Source: Aquimarina litoralis
Lineage (GTDB): Bacteria > Bacteroidota > Bacteroidia > Flavobacteriales > Flavobacteriaceae
Reading direction: 5' to 3'
Assembly (NCBI RefSeq): GCF_019295435.1
Contig: NZ_WEKL01000108.1
Span: forward strand, 1 to 51,893
Length of the DNA: 51,893 bases
The position numbers were made by a program, and so were the translations under genes. This document shows positions 26,917-36,504 of the stretch, in pieces (within the stretch, counting starts at the first letter, position 1; every line of letters starts with the position of its first letter). The notes under the pieces are model-generated. The model was not told where the DNA came from. It ran no database searches and was given only the letters and a program-made list of their open reading frames with translations.

Positions 26917-27180
26917 TGGTAATCAACTTTAATCTTTTACCAATTACATAAAAAATAAAACTGTTTCAGATGAATGGTTTCATTATATGAATATATGTTT
27001 TTAGCAAGCCTTCATTTTAATGGCTCATGAGTTTGAAGCAAAACAAAAAACCAATCCCCAGTTAACAATTTCCCTGTCATTTACATTAGTCGATATTTCT
27101 TTTAATAGAGAGTATACGAAGATGTCACGCGCTCTCAATTTTAGAATCAAATTATGAATCAATAATAAAAAATTAAACCT

Positions 27181-30100
27181 ATGAAAGATACAAAAATAGT
27201 TGTTGTAGGTGGAGGAATAGCAGGAATGACTGCTGCTCATGAACTGGCAGAAAGAGGTTTTAAAGTAACTCTTTACGATAACAATTCGGAATTAGGTGGT
27301 AAAGCGAGAAGTTTTTATCTCTCTGAAGCATCATATCCAGCAGAACATGGATTTAGATTTTTTTTAAGTGGTATGAAAACCTTCATCATACGTTGGAAAG
27401 GATTCCTACTTCAGACCAAAAACAATCAGTATTTGAAAATTTACGACCGGTTGATGAACTAACAATTGATGATCACGTGTTTTCCTTTGTAAAACCAGAA
27501 CCAATTCCGATAAGACCACCAGCAGCCTGGATAAAAGCAATGAGTTCTAGTAAAACTCGTCATGAACAAGAGTTAAGTGATCTTAACTGGGATGATTATA
27601 TTGAAAAAAGCCTGCAAGGAGAGTCGGAAGAAGTTATACATTTTTTAAAAAATGTAGCAAAAGCGACTGCTTCTGTTCATTCTACAGAAGCTAGTGTACG
27701 CGGAATGAGTTATACTCTAAATCGTTTGGTAACAAATCCTGGTCTAGATATTTTGAATGGGCCTACCAATGATACCTGGTTTGATCATTGGGAAAAGTAT
27801 TTGGTTAAACTTGGTGTGGATATATATAAAAACAGTACAATTACTAAAATAGATCATAACGAACAAGAAATTATAGGATTAGAGATTTGTAGAGAAAAAC
27901 AAACCACCTTTTGCCAAGCAAACCTTTATATATTTGCAATACCGCATCATAATTTGGAAACCTTATTGCCCAAAACGTTTCTGAAAAGAGATCAAACACT
28001 TAAAAGAATAACGGAGCTTCAATCCGAGTGGCAAACGGGTTTGCAATTTTATCTCAAATGCCCTATCAAAATGCCACGAGGACATCTGGGTTTTGCCTCA
28101 AGTCCTTGGTCTTTATCTTGTATTTTGCAAACAGATTTTTGGGAAGACCGTTATAAAAGCGAAACATACGAATCTATATTATCTTTGATAATAGCTAACT
28201 GGGATGCTCCAGGAATAAAGACAAACAAAACGGCAAGAGAGTGTACCAAAGAAGAACTGATAGAAGAAGTTATTGCACAATTAGTAATGTTTGCTCCAGA
28301 TACATTTAGATCCAGTTTTATAGAAATGGAGGTGGTTCATTGCGAAGTTGATCCTGGAATTACACTCACAGGAGATACTAATGCTACAAATGATACTCCC
28401 TTATTTATTAATAAGGCAAAGTCATGGCACAATAGACCTAGTAATAAAACAGCCATTCCTAATATGTATTTGGCAGGTGATTATACACAAACATCGGCTT
28501 ATTTGGCAACCATGGAAGGTGCAAACGAAAGTGGAAAATTAGCAGTTAATGCCTTATTAGAAGATCTTAATCTTACGAAAAATCTTTGTCCAATTCATAG
28601 AAAAAAACATGAAAAAATAGCCAAAGTTTTACAACCATTTGTACAAATAGATGAAATGTTGTTTTCGCTAGGACAGCCACATTTGTTTGACTTAGTCGAT
28701 AGGCAATTAGTAGAAAAATTGATAGATAACCTAATGCCATTTATGCAATTTGAAGGATCTATGTTGGAAACTTTTGACCAAATATATGATGCTTCAATGA
28801 TGATATTACGGGATTTTAATACGAAGTATCCAAATTTTGACGTACTATCATTGTTCTTACAAAGCACAAAGAACAAACAACCGACACAAGAATTAAAAAA
28901 TCGACTGGCAGATAGGATACAAAATTGGGCAGGTGTCAATATGCTAATGGTGGATAAGATGCCATTGTCTTTTCCATCAAATTTAAGTACGTATTTGAAT
29001 ATTGAAGATCCTATTTTTAAACCCTTATTATATACAACAGAATCAAAAGGGAATGGGCATCGAGTAAAATTTGCTTTTGCGATGAATACCTGGTTGGGTG
29101 TAACCACAGATAAAATGGCACACTTGCTAGAAACGGGACAATGTATTCATAATTGTAGTTTGTTAATAGATGATATTATGGATGATACTTCTGTAAGAAG
29201 AAAGCAAACCAGTGCTCATATAGCATATGGAGTGAATCAAACTTTAGGAGCTGCATATACTTCATTTTTCCAGATTTTATTATCTGCTTATATTAATTTG
29301 GGAGAAGCATGTATGTTGACTTACTTAGAAGAAGCTACACGTGCGCATGTAGGGCAAAGTCATGATGTGTATTATAGAGAAAGTCAAAAATGCCCTGATG
29401 AAGAATCCTATTTAAATATGATAGCAAATAAAACAGGAAGTTTTTTTCGTGTTTTTGTGCTATGTATGTTGCATTTGAGTCCTAAAAAAAACGCATCAAA
29501 AACAGAAGATGTTTTGATGCGTTTTTCAGAGAATATTGGTTTGTTGTTTCAGATACGAGATGATTATATGGATCTGGTTTCCGAAGAATATTTTGAGAAA
29601 AAAGGAAGTATGGCGTCTGATTTTGATGAAGGAAAGTTTTCATATCCTGTTGTACACTGTGTTCAAAATTATCCTGAAACCTATAATAAATTTATGGAGG
29701 TGTTCGAAAAGTCTCAAAAGACAGAATCTGACAAATTGCGTCTTCTGGCAATTCTTAAGAACAAAGGAAGTCTGGATTACACTATGAAAAAAATCAAAGA
29801 ATTATACTGGGATCTTCAGGAAGATTTGAAATGGTTAGAGTGTAATTTTGGTAAAAAAAATGATCCTATTAGAAAATGGATACAAAAATTAGTTGAAGGT
29901 GTGCCTAATTTATCGTTGCCAAATCTTGGAGATGATTATTTTAAGGTGAATTCAAAATCAATACCGAAAGATCCATTTGATTTTAATGAGTTGCCTTTTG
30001 GGTCAATTAAAAAAGCTTTACGAAATATCTTTTGTGCTTATCATGTGTATTACAAAGGAAATGGATGGAGTAAAGAAGGTTTTTGGCAGTGTTTTCCATT

Positions 30101-30890
30101 ATTACTTACTGTAGAAACCATGGTTTTTCATGTAGATAATGCAAATGAGGAAACTTCTGAAAGCAACGGGCCGTCAATCACTAAAGAAAATGTAGAAAAA
30201 TCTAAAATTTGGAAATTAATTCAATCTAGCGGTTTTTATACTGACCAAATGAATAAAATCTATGATCAGGCTTTGAATTATTACCAAAGGGAATATGAGT
30301 GGTATCAAGGGAAAATAGGAAACCAGAGTGTTATGCAAAGCATGAATCATTTAAAATCAACCAATTTTAGAATTATGCAAATTTTGTCAGGTAATATTCT
30401 CGAGAAATCTATAGATAGTAGCGTGTATAATAATCTAGAAGATTATGTGTCATTATTAATTGAATTGGATGAGTATCCTCAAGATCTTAAAGATGGAGTG
30501 TATAATATCTATTTGCATATGGCACAATTAAGCCCTGAAAATCCTAAAGAGATGTATGATGGTTATATTAATGCGCTAAGAGAACAATTTTCCCATGAAC
30601 AAATAGATATGGCGGAGAAATGGTTGTTTATTTACATGAAAGGATCTAATATAGAAGGTTTGGATGAAGAGTTAAGTGTAGAAGTTTCATTTAGGAAAGT
30701 GTATACAATTGGTCGTGATATTGCTACTATGTGTTGTAAAGATACTGCCTTAGCCAATTTTACATTGGAGGGTAATTTTAAGTGGTGTTTGGATAAATTT
30801 CAACAAGAGAACAAAAATATATTGAGCTCAGATAAGGTCTTTAGAAAACTTCAGAATAATATGCTGGCAAAAATGACTATTAGTTCCTAA
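27181..30890 (+). CDS. Chimeric terpenoid enzyme: FAD oxidoreductase + isoprenyl diphosphate synthase + unknown helical domain (frameshifted)
   Basis: If one base is restored near 27376-27379, this is a single 1236-residue protein. Residues 1-460 form an FAD-dependent amine-oxidase/phytoene-desaturase-like domain, with dinucleotide motif GGGIAGM at 10-16, PAEHGFRFF, and the C-terminal FAD motif YLAGDYTQTSAYLATMEGA near 433. A helical stretch covers about 465-600. Residues about 605-890 are a trans-isoprenyl diphosphate synthase with KGNGHR near 622, the first Asp-rich motif DDIMD at 664-668, GQSHD near 724, NKTGSFFR near 749 and the second Asp motif DDYMD at 794-798. Its details resemble fungal GGPP synthases (HNCSLLIDDIMDD, LLFQIRDDYMDL, EGKFSYPVVH). 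Residues about 915-1236 are an all-helical domain I cannot place. The expected chemistry is making a C15-C25 prenyl diphosphate and oxidising a derived terpenoid. In the sequence as given, frame 1 stops at 27462 and the remainder is open from about 27380. Confidence 0.8.
27370..27384 (+). other. Frameshift site in the terpenoid gene
   Basis: Before this site the FAD domain reads in frame 1 (EHGFRFFLSGMK); after it the homologous sequence continues in the frame one base back (NLHHTLERIPTS). Adding one A to the AAAA run at 27376-27379 gives an uninterrupted protein. The codon context is not a good -1 slippery site, so mutation or a sequencing error is more likely than programmed shifting. Confidence 0.8.
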
Positions 30891-30962
30891 TATTTTTATA
30901 ATTAGGTTTATGAGAAAAAGTAAAGTATTGGAATGATGATTATATTTTCTTCTCAAAATATT

Positions 30963-30992
30963 AAAAGAGGCTGTGATATCACAGCCTCTTTT
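30963..30992. terminator. Bidirectional terminator between terpenoid and subtilase genes
   Basis: A near-perfect palindrome, AAAAGAGGCTGTGA paired with TCACAGCCTCTTTT, serves the rightward terpenoid gene and the leftward subtilase gene. Confidence 0.9.
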
Positions 30993-31009
30993 AGTTTCTG
31001 AATTTGTTT

Positions 31010-32227
31010 TTAGTTTAATGTAGCGATAGGAGCAGAATATCCTCCTTTGCTTACAGAACCATCTGTAGCGGTGCTATTACCTCTTAGTAATAATATTCCG
31101 GCTACGTGTGGTGATGCCATAGAAGTACCTGAAATTCTATTAAATCCACCATTTAACCAAGTTGACCATACTGCAGTACCAGGAGCCCAACGATCCACAC
31201 TTCTTCCGAAGTTGGAATCAAATGCAGGAGCGTCCACATTAGTCATATTACCCACACACCAAGAATTACCTGTTCTTAATAATTGTGGTGAGTAAAATTG
31301 GGTGTCATCATCACTATTTCCAGCAGCCATAGCCCCATAAGTTGTTCTTTCTAAATTTCTAAATGCATCATCTATTGCACGAGAAGTAAATCTATTTCGG
31401 AATCCTACACTGAAATTCCAGGTTTCTCCAGTACTAGCATTGTTAGCAACATAATCCACTCCTTGGATCATCCCATCAACAGTACCACTTCCATTAGCAT
31501 CTAGAATTCTAACAGAAACCACAGTTGCGCCATATGCTACACCAATAACTCCTGATCCGTTGTTTCTAGCTGCAATAGTTCCTGCTACATGAGTTCCATG
31601 TCCATCCTCATCTTCCCAAGACCCTCCAACAAAGCTTCTACTTTGATTGGTGTCTATATTTAAATCACTGTGAGGAGCAATACCACTGTCTAGTACCCAG
31701 CATGTTCTACCTGCACCATTACCTCTTCCTACTCGATTTATACCCCAAGGTAGAAATTCTCCGTTAGGAAGTACAGAATTTTCAGTAGCTGCTTTGTTCT
31801 GTACTGTAGCAGGAAGACTGCTTACAGGATTTCCTTTTTGAAAATCTGCTCTTAGAATATAGTTAGGTTCTACATAAGCTACTTCAGGATCTTTTCTAAG
31901 TAATTCTACTTGTTCTTGAGATAAGTTTCTGCCAGTAAAACCTTGAATTGCTTTAGAGTATGTGCTCTTTATATTCTTTCCTGATATTCCATATCTAGAT
32001 GTTATTCGCTTGGATCTAATTTTCATTTCGGCACTTTTGCCAGAAAAAGATTCATCAGCTTTAAAAACCACAATATATTCACCAGATATTGCTTGATCTG
32101 CACCTATATCTTCTATAATGTCCATCTCTGATGCTTCATCGGTAAAGGTTTCTTCATTTTTTTCACAACTATAAAATAGAAATGAAAAAACGGTAATTGT
32201 GCTTAAAATTCTAAATCTAATCTTCAT
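31010..32227 (-). CDS. Subtilisin-like (S8) serine protease lipoprotein, copy 2
   Basis: The 405-residue protein has a lipoprotein signal with LFYSC (Cys21). An inhibitor I9 propeptide follows (about 48-125, GEYIVVFKADESF, AYVEPNYIL), then a proteinase K-type catalytic domain. The triad is Asp180 (CWVLDSG), His210 (DGHGTHVAGT) and Ser369 (SGTSMASPHVAG), and the oxyanion Asn lies in MAAGNSDD. The protein ends right after the catalytic domain, with no type IX secretion tail. It is probably tethered to the outer membrane. It is a close paralogue of the neighbouring gene at 32698-33927. The likely role is extracellular protein degradation. Confidence 0.94.
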   Translation of the reverse strand: MKIRFRILSTITVFSFLFYSCEKNEETFTDEASEMDIIEDIGADQAISGEYIVVFKADESFSGKSAEMKIRSKRITSRYGISGKNIKSTYSKAIQGFTGRNLSQEQVELLRKDPEVAYVEPNYILRADFQKGNPVSSLPATVQNKAATENSVLPNGEFLPWGINRVGRGNGAGRTCWVLDSGIAPHSDLNIDTNQSRSFVGGSWEDEDGHGTHVAGTIAARNNGSGVIGVAYGATVVSVRILDANGSGTVDGMIQGVDYVANNASTGETWNFSVGFRNRFTSRAIDDAFRNLERTTYGAMAAGNSDDDTQFYSPQLLRTGNSWCVGNMTNVDAPAFDSNFGRSVDRWAPGTAVWSTWLNGGFNRISGTSMASPHVAGILLLRGNSTATDGSVSKGGYSAPIATLN

Positions 32228-32640
32228 GATTTTGAGTTTTGTGTTAAGGTTTAATTTAAGAGTATGATAGGATCGTTAGTTATGATGCCCATCTATATTA
32301 TAAACGTCCAAGAAAAGAAAATCCCTAAAGAAAATTCGCTTTATTGTATGAGTGGAATATTCCGCTGTATAAAAAGCTTAAAAAACTAGATGAATAACAA
32401 TAAGAAATTGATCGATTTGGGGAAGATGTTGATTTTTTTCTCTTAAATTTTTATAAATGGTTGCGAATCTTTCTATGAAATTAGAAGAAACCTTATTTTA
32501 ATTTGGTTTTTATCAATAGGAATCCGTGATAAAGATTTGAAAAATTTTGATAACCGCAGTTTGATGGATGTTGTCAAATTTTTAAAAACAACCCGTATTG
32601 ATTATGAGAGGTTATAATTACTCTTAATTCTTTTTGGAAT
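32228..32640. other. 413 bp intergenic region between the two subtilases
   Basis: No intact gene is visible. It should hold the leftward promoter of the 31010-32227 gene. A near-perfect palindrome AGTGGAATATTCCGCT lies at 32351-32366. A short leftover open frame near 32520-32617 (coding for ...DKDLKNFDNRSLM..., rightward) has no clear start and no recognised family. Confidence 0.4.
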
Positions 32641-32672
32641 AAAAAAAGAGGTTGAAATACTTCAACCTCTTT
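32641..32672 (-). terminator. Intrinsic terminator after upstream subtilase
   Basis: AAAGAGGTTGAA (32645-32656) pairs with TTCAACCTCTTT (32661-32672) around ATAC. Read leftward, the stem is followed by a T-run. Confidence 0.88.
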
Positions 32673-32697
32673 GTGATTTATAAATCAGATAATAGTT

Positions 32698-33927
32698 TTA
32701 ATTAACGGTAGCAATAGGAGCAGTAAACCCTCCTTTTCTTACAGATCCGTTGGTTCCTGTTCTATTACCTCTTAAAAGTAATATTCCAGCAACATGTGGT
32801 GATGCCATAGAAGTACCTGAAATTCTATTAAATCCACCATTTAGCCAAGTTGACCATACAGCAGTGCCAGGAGCCCAACGATCCACACTTCTTCCGAAGT
32901 TTGAAGTACCAGCAGCAGCTCCAGAACGAGTCATATTACCTACACACCAAGAATTACCTGTACGTAATCTTTGAGGTGAGTAAAATTGTGTGTTATCGTT
33001 ACTGTTTCCTGCAGCCATCGCTCCGATAGCTCTTGATTCTAAGTTTCTAAACGCATCATCAATTGCTTGAGAAGTAAATCGATTACGGAATCCTACACTG
33101 TAGTTCCATGTATCTCCGTTTCTTACATTACGAGCTACATAGTCTACACCAGCAAGAATACCAGAAGTAGGTCCGCTTCCTTGAGCATTTAATACTCTAA
33201 CAGAAATTACCGTAGCTCCATAAGCTACACCTACAACTCCTGATCCGTTGTTTCTTGCGGCAACTGTTCCTGCTACGTGCGTACCATGTCCATTTTGATC
33301 TACCCAAGATCCACCAACGAAGCTTCTGCTTCGACCTGAATCTATATTTAGATCGCTATGAGGAGCAATACCACTATCGATAATCCAGCAAGTTCTACCA
33401 CTACCGTTACGACGTCCTACGCGCTCGATACCCCAAGGTAAAAAATCTCCATTTGGCAATTGAGAATCCTTAGTATCTGCAGTACTTTTGTCATTTACGG
33501 TTGCAGGTAGTGTACTTACAGGTTCACCCATCACAATATCCAGCTTGTGGATATAGTTTGGTTCTACAAATGCTATTTCAGGATCTTGTAGAAGTAATTC
33601 TACATGCTTTTCAGTTAAGTTTTTAACTGCAAAACCTTGAAGAGCATAATCATAAACTTCTTTTAAGTTACTGCTAGCAATCGAATGTTTCGCTAAGGTT
33701 TGCTGAGATTTAGCCTGCATTCTAGCCGATTTACCAATCAAAGAATTATTGGTTTTGTACGTAATGATGTACTCTCCAGGTACTGCTTGATCAGCACCTA
33801 CATTTCCTGGTGTTTCGATTTCAATGCCAGTTTCTAAATCTGTTAGTTGATCGGTGTCATTTTCACAACTATAAAATAGAAATGAAAAAACCGTAATTGT
33901 AGTTAAAATCCTTAGTTGAGTTTTCAT
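32698..33927 (-). CDS. Subtilisin-like (S8) serine protease lipoprotein, copy 1
   Basis: This 409-residue protein has the same build as its downstream paralogue: lipobox LFYSC (Cys21), I9 propeptide (about 50-127), and a proteinase K-like domain. The triad is Asp184 (CWIIDSG), His214 (NGHGTHVAGT) and Ser373 (SGTSMASPHVAG). The catalytic domains of the two copies are almost superimposable, while the propeptides have diverged (for example MGEPVSTLPATVNDK versus KGNPVSSLPATVQNK in the linker). This pattern suggests retained activity with altered folding or activation. It has its own terminator, so the two genes are transcribed separately. Confidence 0.94.
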   Translation of the reverse strand: MKTQLRILTTITVFSFLFYSCENDTDQLTDLETGIEIETPGNVGADQAVPGEYIITYKTNNSLIGKSARMQAKSQQTLAKHSIASSNLKEVYDYALQGFAVKNLTEKHVELLLQDPEIAFVEPNYIHKLDIVMGEPVSTLPATVNDKSTADTKDSQLPNGDFLPWGIERVGRRNGSGRTCWIIDSGIAPHSDLNIDSGRSRSFVGGSWVDQNGHGTHVAGTVAARNNGSGVVGVAYGATVISVRVLNAQGSGPTSGILAGVDYVARNVRNGDTWNYSVGFRNRFTSQAIDDAFRNLESRAIGAMAAGNSNDNTQFYSPQRLRTGNSWCVGNMTRSGAAAGTSNFGRSVDRWAPGTAVWSTWLNGGFNRISGTSMASPHVAGILLLRGNRTGTNGSVRKGGFTAPIATVN

Positions 33928-34576
33928 TGGTTTTCAATGTTTGTGTTAAATAAAATAGTTAAAATTTAGTTGAGATCTCAAATTTAGTTGGCTAAATGTA
34001 TAGATTAATTCCAATACTCAAATGTGGTAAAAACGTAATTAAGCAAAGGGGATGTTGGATTTACTGGTATTTAAAACGTAAGAAATACGTTTATGTTTGT
34101 GTAATGCAAAATGGTTGCATTAAAGATAAATAAAGGGGTAAACAAAAAACAACCGCATAAAAAAACTAGTAAAAAATCACAACAAAATGCTTTAAACAAA
34201 TATTATGTTAATTAGCATAATATTAACATAAAACCTGTTTTATAATTGTTAAATTTTAACATTTGATTCATAAGGTCAATAACATCTTAGGAATTTTTTG
34301 ATGATGTCTAGCAGCTAAAACTTCTTTAAAATTTAACAATTGTTTGACTTTGTTGCATAATTGCAAACATCTTATTTGGGGAATTTTTATCTTTTAATGA
34401 AAGGTTAGTTGCTTAATGTTGTGAAAAATCCTATGGGATAAGTATAAAAAAACTCATCGATTATTTGACTTTTCATTCTTAAATGATTTCAATCAGACAG
34501 AAGTAGAAGTGGTTTTGATTAAAAGTTTTGAAATTCTTTGTAACACTTTCTTAACTTTACATAGCTGTTTTTACGT
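33928..34576. other. 649 bp divergent intergenic region with palindromes
   Basis: No gene is visible between the leftward subtilase and the rightward TolB/TPR/AraC regulator. A 10-bp inverted repeat TTATGTTAAT / ATTAACATAA lies at 34203-34231. A smaller palindrome TTGCA-TAAT-TGCAA lies near 34355-34368. These may be operators. No clear TAnnTTTG box precedes the regulator. Confidence 0.4.
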
Positions 34577-36370
34577 TTGAATCTCTCAAGTTCTAATATA
34601 TTATCCATAGACAAATCTATTGTCGTTTTACCGTTTAAGAATCTAAGTGGAGATACTTCATACGAATATTTCTCTGATGGAATTACTGAAGAAATTATTA
34701 ACGCACTTACGAAGATTGATGGACTGAAAGTAACAGCTCGCACCTCATCATTTATGTTTAAAAACAAGCCAACGGATATTCGGATAATTGGGAATCAACT
34801 TGGTGTCACAAATGCTGTAGAAGGTAGTATTCGAATTGCGAAAGAAAGAATACGAATTTCTGCGCAACTCACACGAACAGATACAGGTTTTTTACTTTGG
34901 TCTGAAAAATTCGATAGAGAACTCGGTGATGTTTTTGATCTTCAGGATGAAATTAGTCTTTTAATAGCTGACAAAATCCGTGAAAATTTTGGGCATATTG
35001 AAATCGACGAAACTTTATCTAGTGTTCAAACACAGAATTTAACTGCGTATCAACTTTATCTCAAAGGAAGGTATTTTCAATTGACCTGGAATCTGTCCAA
35101 TCTAGAGAAAGCAATTAGCTTTTATAAAGAGGCAGCTAATTTTGATGCGTCTTATGCTGATCCGATTATAGCTATTGGTTGGTGTTATGCAATCAATGCA
35201 AGTTGGGGACATATAGACAGGGAAGATGGTCTTAAAAAAGCTAATCAATATCTAGAAAAGGGTCTGAAAATGAATCCAAATTCCTATACTGGATATTTCG
35301 CAAAAGCAACTATACATTTTTGGGGTAATTGGAAATTTGAGGAGGGATATCAGGATCTTCAAAACTGCTTTAAGATAAATCCATATTTTTCTGAAGGCAT
35401 GGAAGCTCTTGCAGAATTATATACTGCAACAGGTTTTTTTGATAAGGCTTTAGAACAAACGGAACAGATTTTAAAAATAAATCCTCTATCACCTAATCAC
35501 TATTATACGAAAGGAAATATTCATTATCTAAAAGGGGATTATCAAACTGCCTTAAAAAGTTTTGAAAATTCTCTAAAGCTTGATAATAGTTTTTCTCTAA
35601 GTCGACATTTAAAAGTAGCTTGTCTTTTATTTTTAAGGGAAAGAGATGCAATGCTTACGTACGCTAAATCATTCCTTAATAATAATTTTGTGGATATGAT
35701 TGAAGCTATTTACAAAGCAGTTCATCATGAAGAAATTCCACAATATGATGAAACTCTAGTCTTAGAAAATTTGAATTTGATGGTTTATTGGGATTTCTAC
35801 TATTTAGTTTATTGTCAAGAAACAGATATAGCGCTTATGCGTTTGGAGAAAATGGTTGAAGAACGCATCGGACAAATTATTAATTTTCAATTTGACCCAT
35901 TTCTATTGCCTTTAAGAAACACAAAAGTTTTCAAAGAATTACAGAATTTGGTCTTTGAAGGAATACAAACAAGAAATTTCTCTATTGAGATATCAAAAAC
36001 AAATAATATCCGATCTTTTACTAAGAAAGAATCTAATGAATTAAAAAATGCATTGGAAAAAGTTTTAGTTACACAGAAAGCCTTTCAGCGTTCAGATTTA
36101 TCACTTCGTTCTTTATCGGAGGAATTAGCTATTCATCCCAATCGCTTGTCGAAATTTATCAATGATTATCTTCAAACCAACTTCACAGAACTGGTCAATA
36201 GTAGGCGTTTGGAATATTTTCAAAAGATAGCATTACTGCCCGAAAACAGTCATTTAACTTTATTAGGATTAGCTTACGAAAGTGGTTTTAACTCTAAAAC
36301 CGTTTTTAATACCTACTTTAAAAAAGTAGCAGGTATAACACCTAAGCAATGGTTAAAAAATAATATATAA
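34577..36370 (+). CDS. TolB-like / TPR / AraC-type HTH regulator
   Basis: The 597-residue soluble protein combines three parts. Residues about 12-140 form a TolB-N/adenylate-cyclase-associated domain (SIVVLPFKNLSGDTSYEYFSDGITEEI, NAVEGSIRI, LLWSEKFDREL). Residues about 155-350 carry TPR-like helical repeats (NPNSYTGYFAKATIHF, NPLSPNHYYTKGNIHYLKGDY). The C-terminus (about 495-597) is an AraC/XylS HTH (LSLRSLSEELAIHPNRLSKFI, LGLAYESGFNSKTVFNTYFKK). The start is a TTG at 34577, because there is no ATG before the conserved LPFKNLSG. It has no membrane helix and probably senses a cytosolic ligand. It stands upstream of the redox gene cluster and may regulate it. Confidence 0.85.
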   Translation: MNLSSSNILSIDKSIVVLPFKNLSGDTSYEYFSDGITEEIINALTKIDGLKVTARTSSFMFKNKPTDIRIIGNQLGVTNAVEGSIRIAKERIRISAQLTRTDTGFLLWSEKFDRELGDVFDLQDEISLLIADKIRENFGHIEIDETLSSVQTQNLTAYQLYLKGRYFQLTWNLSNLEKAISFYKEAANFDASYADPIIAIGWCYAINASWGHIDREDGLKKANQYLEKGLKMNPNSYTGYFAKATIHFWGNWKFEEGYQDLQNCFKINPYFSEGMEALAELYTATGFFDKALEQTEQILKINPLSPNHYYTKGNIHYLKGDYQTALKSFENSLKLDNSFSLSRHLKVACLLFLRERDAMLTYAKSFLNNNFVDMIEAIYKAVHHEEIPQYDETLVLENLNLMVYWDFYYLVYCQETDIALMRLEKMVEERIGQIINFQFDPFLLPLRNTKVFKELQNLVFEGIQTRNFSIEISKTNNIRSFTKKESNELKNALEKVLVTQKAFQRSDLSLRSLSEELAIHPNRLSKFINDYLQTNFTELVNSRRLEYFQKIALLPENSHLTLLGLAYESGFNSKTVFNTYFKKVAGITPKQWLKNNI

Positions 36371-36504
36371 CTAAGCTTTTAAGGTATTTATCATTTTTTA
36401 ATATCAGGTTTTAAAAGTTCTGATTCTCATTCTATAGGTTCTGATTTTCATTTCAGAACGATTGCTTTCCTATTTCAAATCATCTTTGTACCATAAAATT
36501 AATT

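Larger units (their letters stand above)
26680..27180 (+). promoter_or_regulatory. 501 bp control region before the terpenoid gene
   Basis: The region holds phased TACGTA boxes (26859-26888) and a -7 element TACATTTG (26909-26916). An untranslated leader of about 255-260 nt follows. A short ORF of 45 codons (27020-27157, MAHEFEAKQK...) lies in the leader but has no detectable ribosome-binding site and no family resemblance. It could be a leader peptide or chance. Confidence 0.5.

Noticed and set aside
27020..27157. 45-codon ORF (MAHEFEAKQK...) in the leader of the terpenoid gene
   Set aside because: It has no visible ribosome-binding site, no recognised family and lies in a long untranslated leader; a chance ORF is equally likely, so it is only mentioned in the control region entry.
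27376..27379. Programmed ribosomal -1 frameshift in the terpenoid gene
   Set aside because: The site lacks a good X XXY YYZ slippery heptamer and I see no strong downstream stem; a mutation or missing base is simpler.
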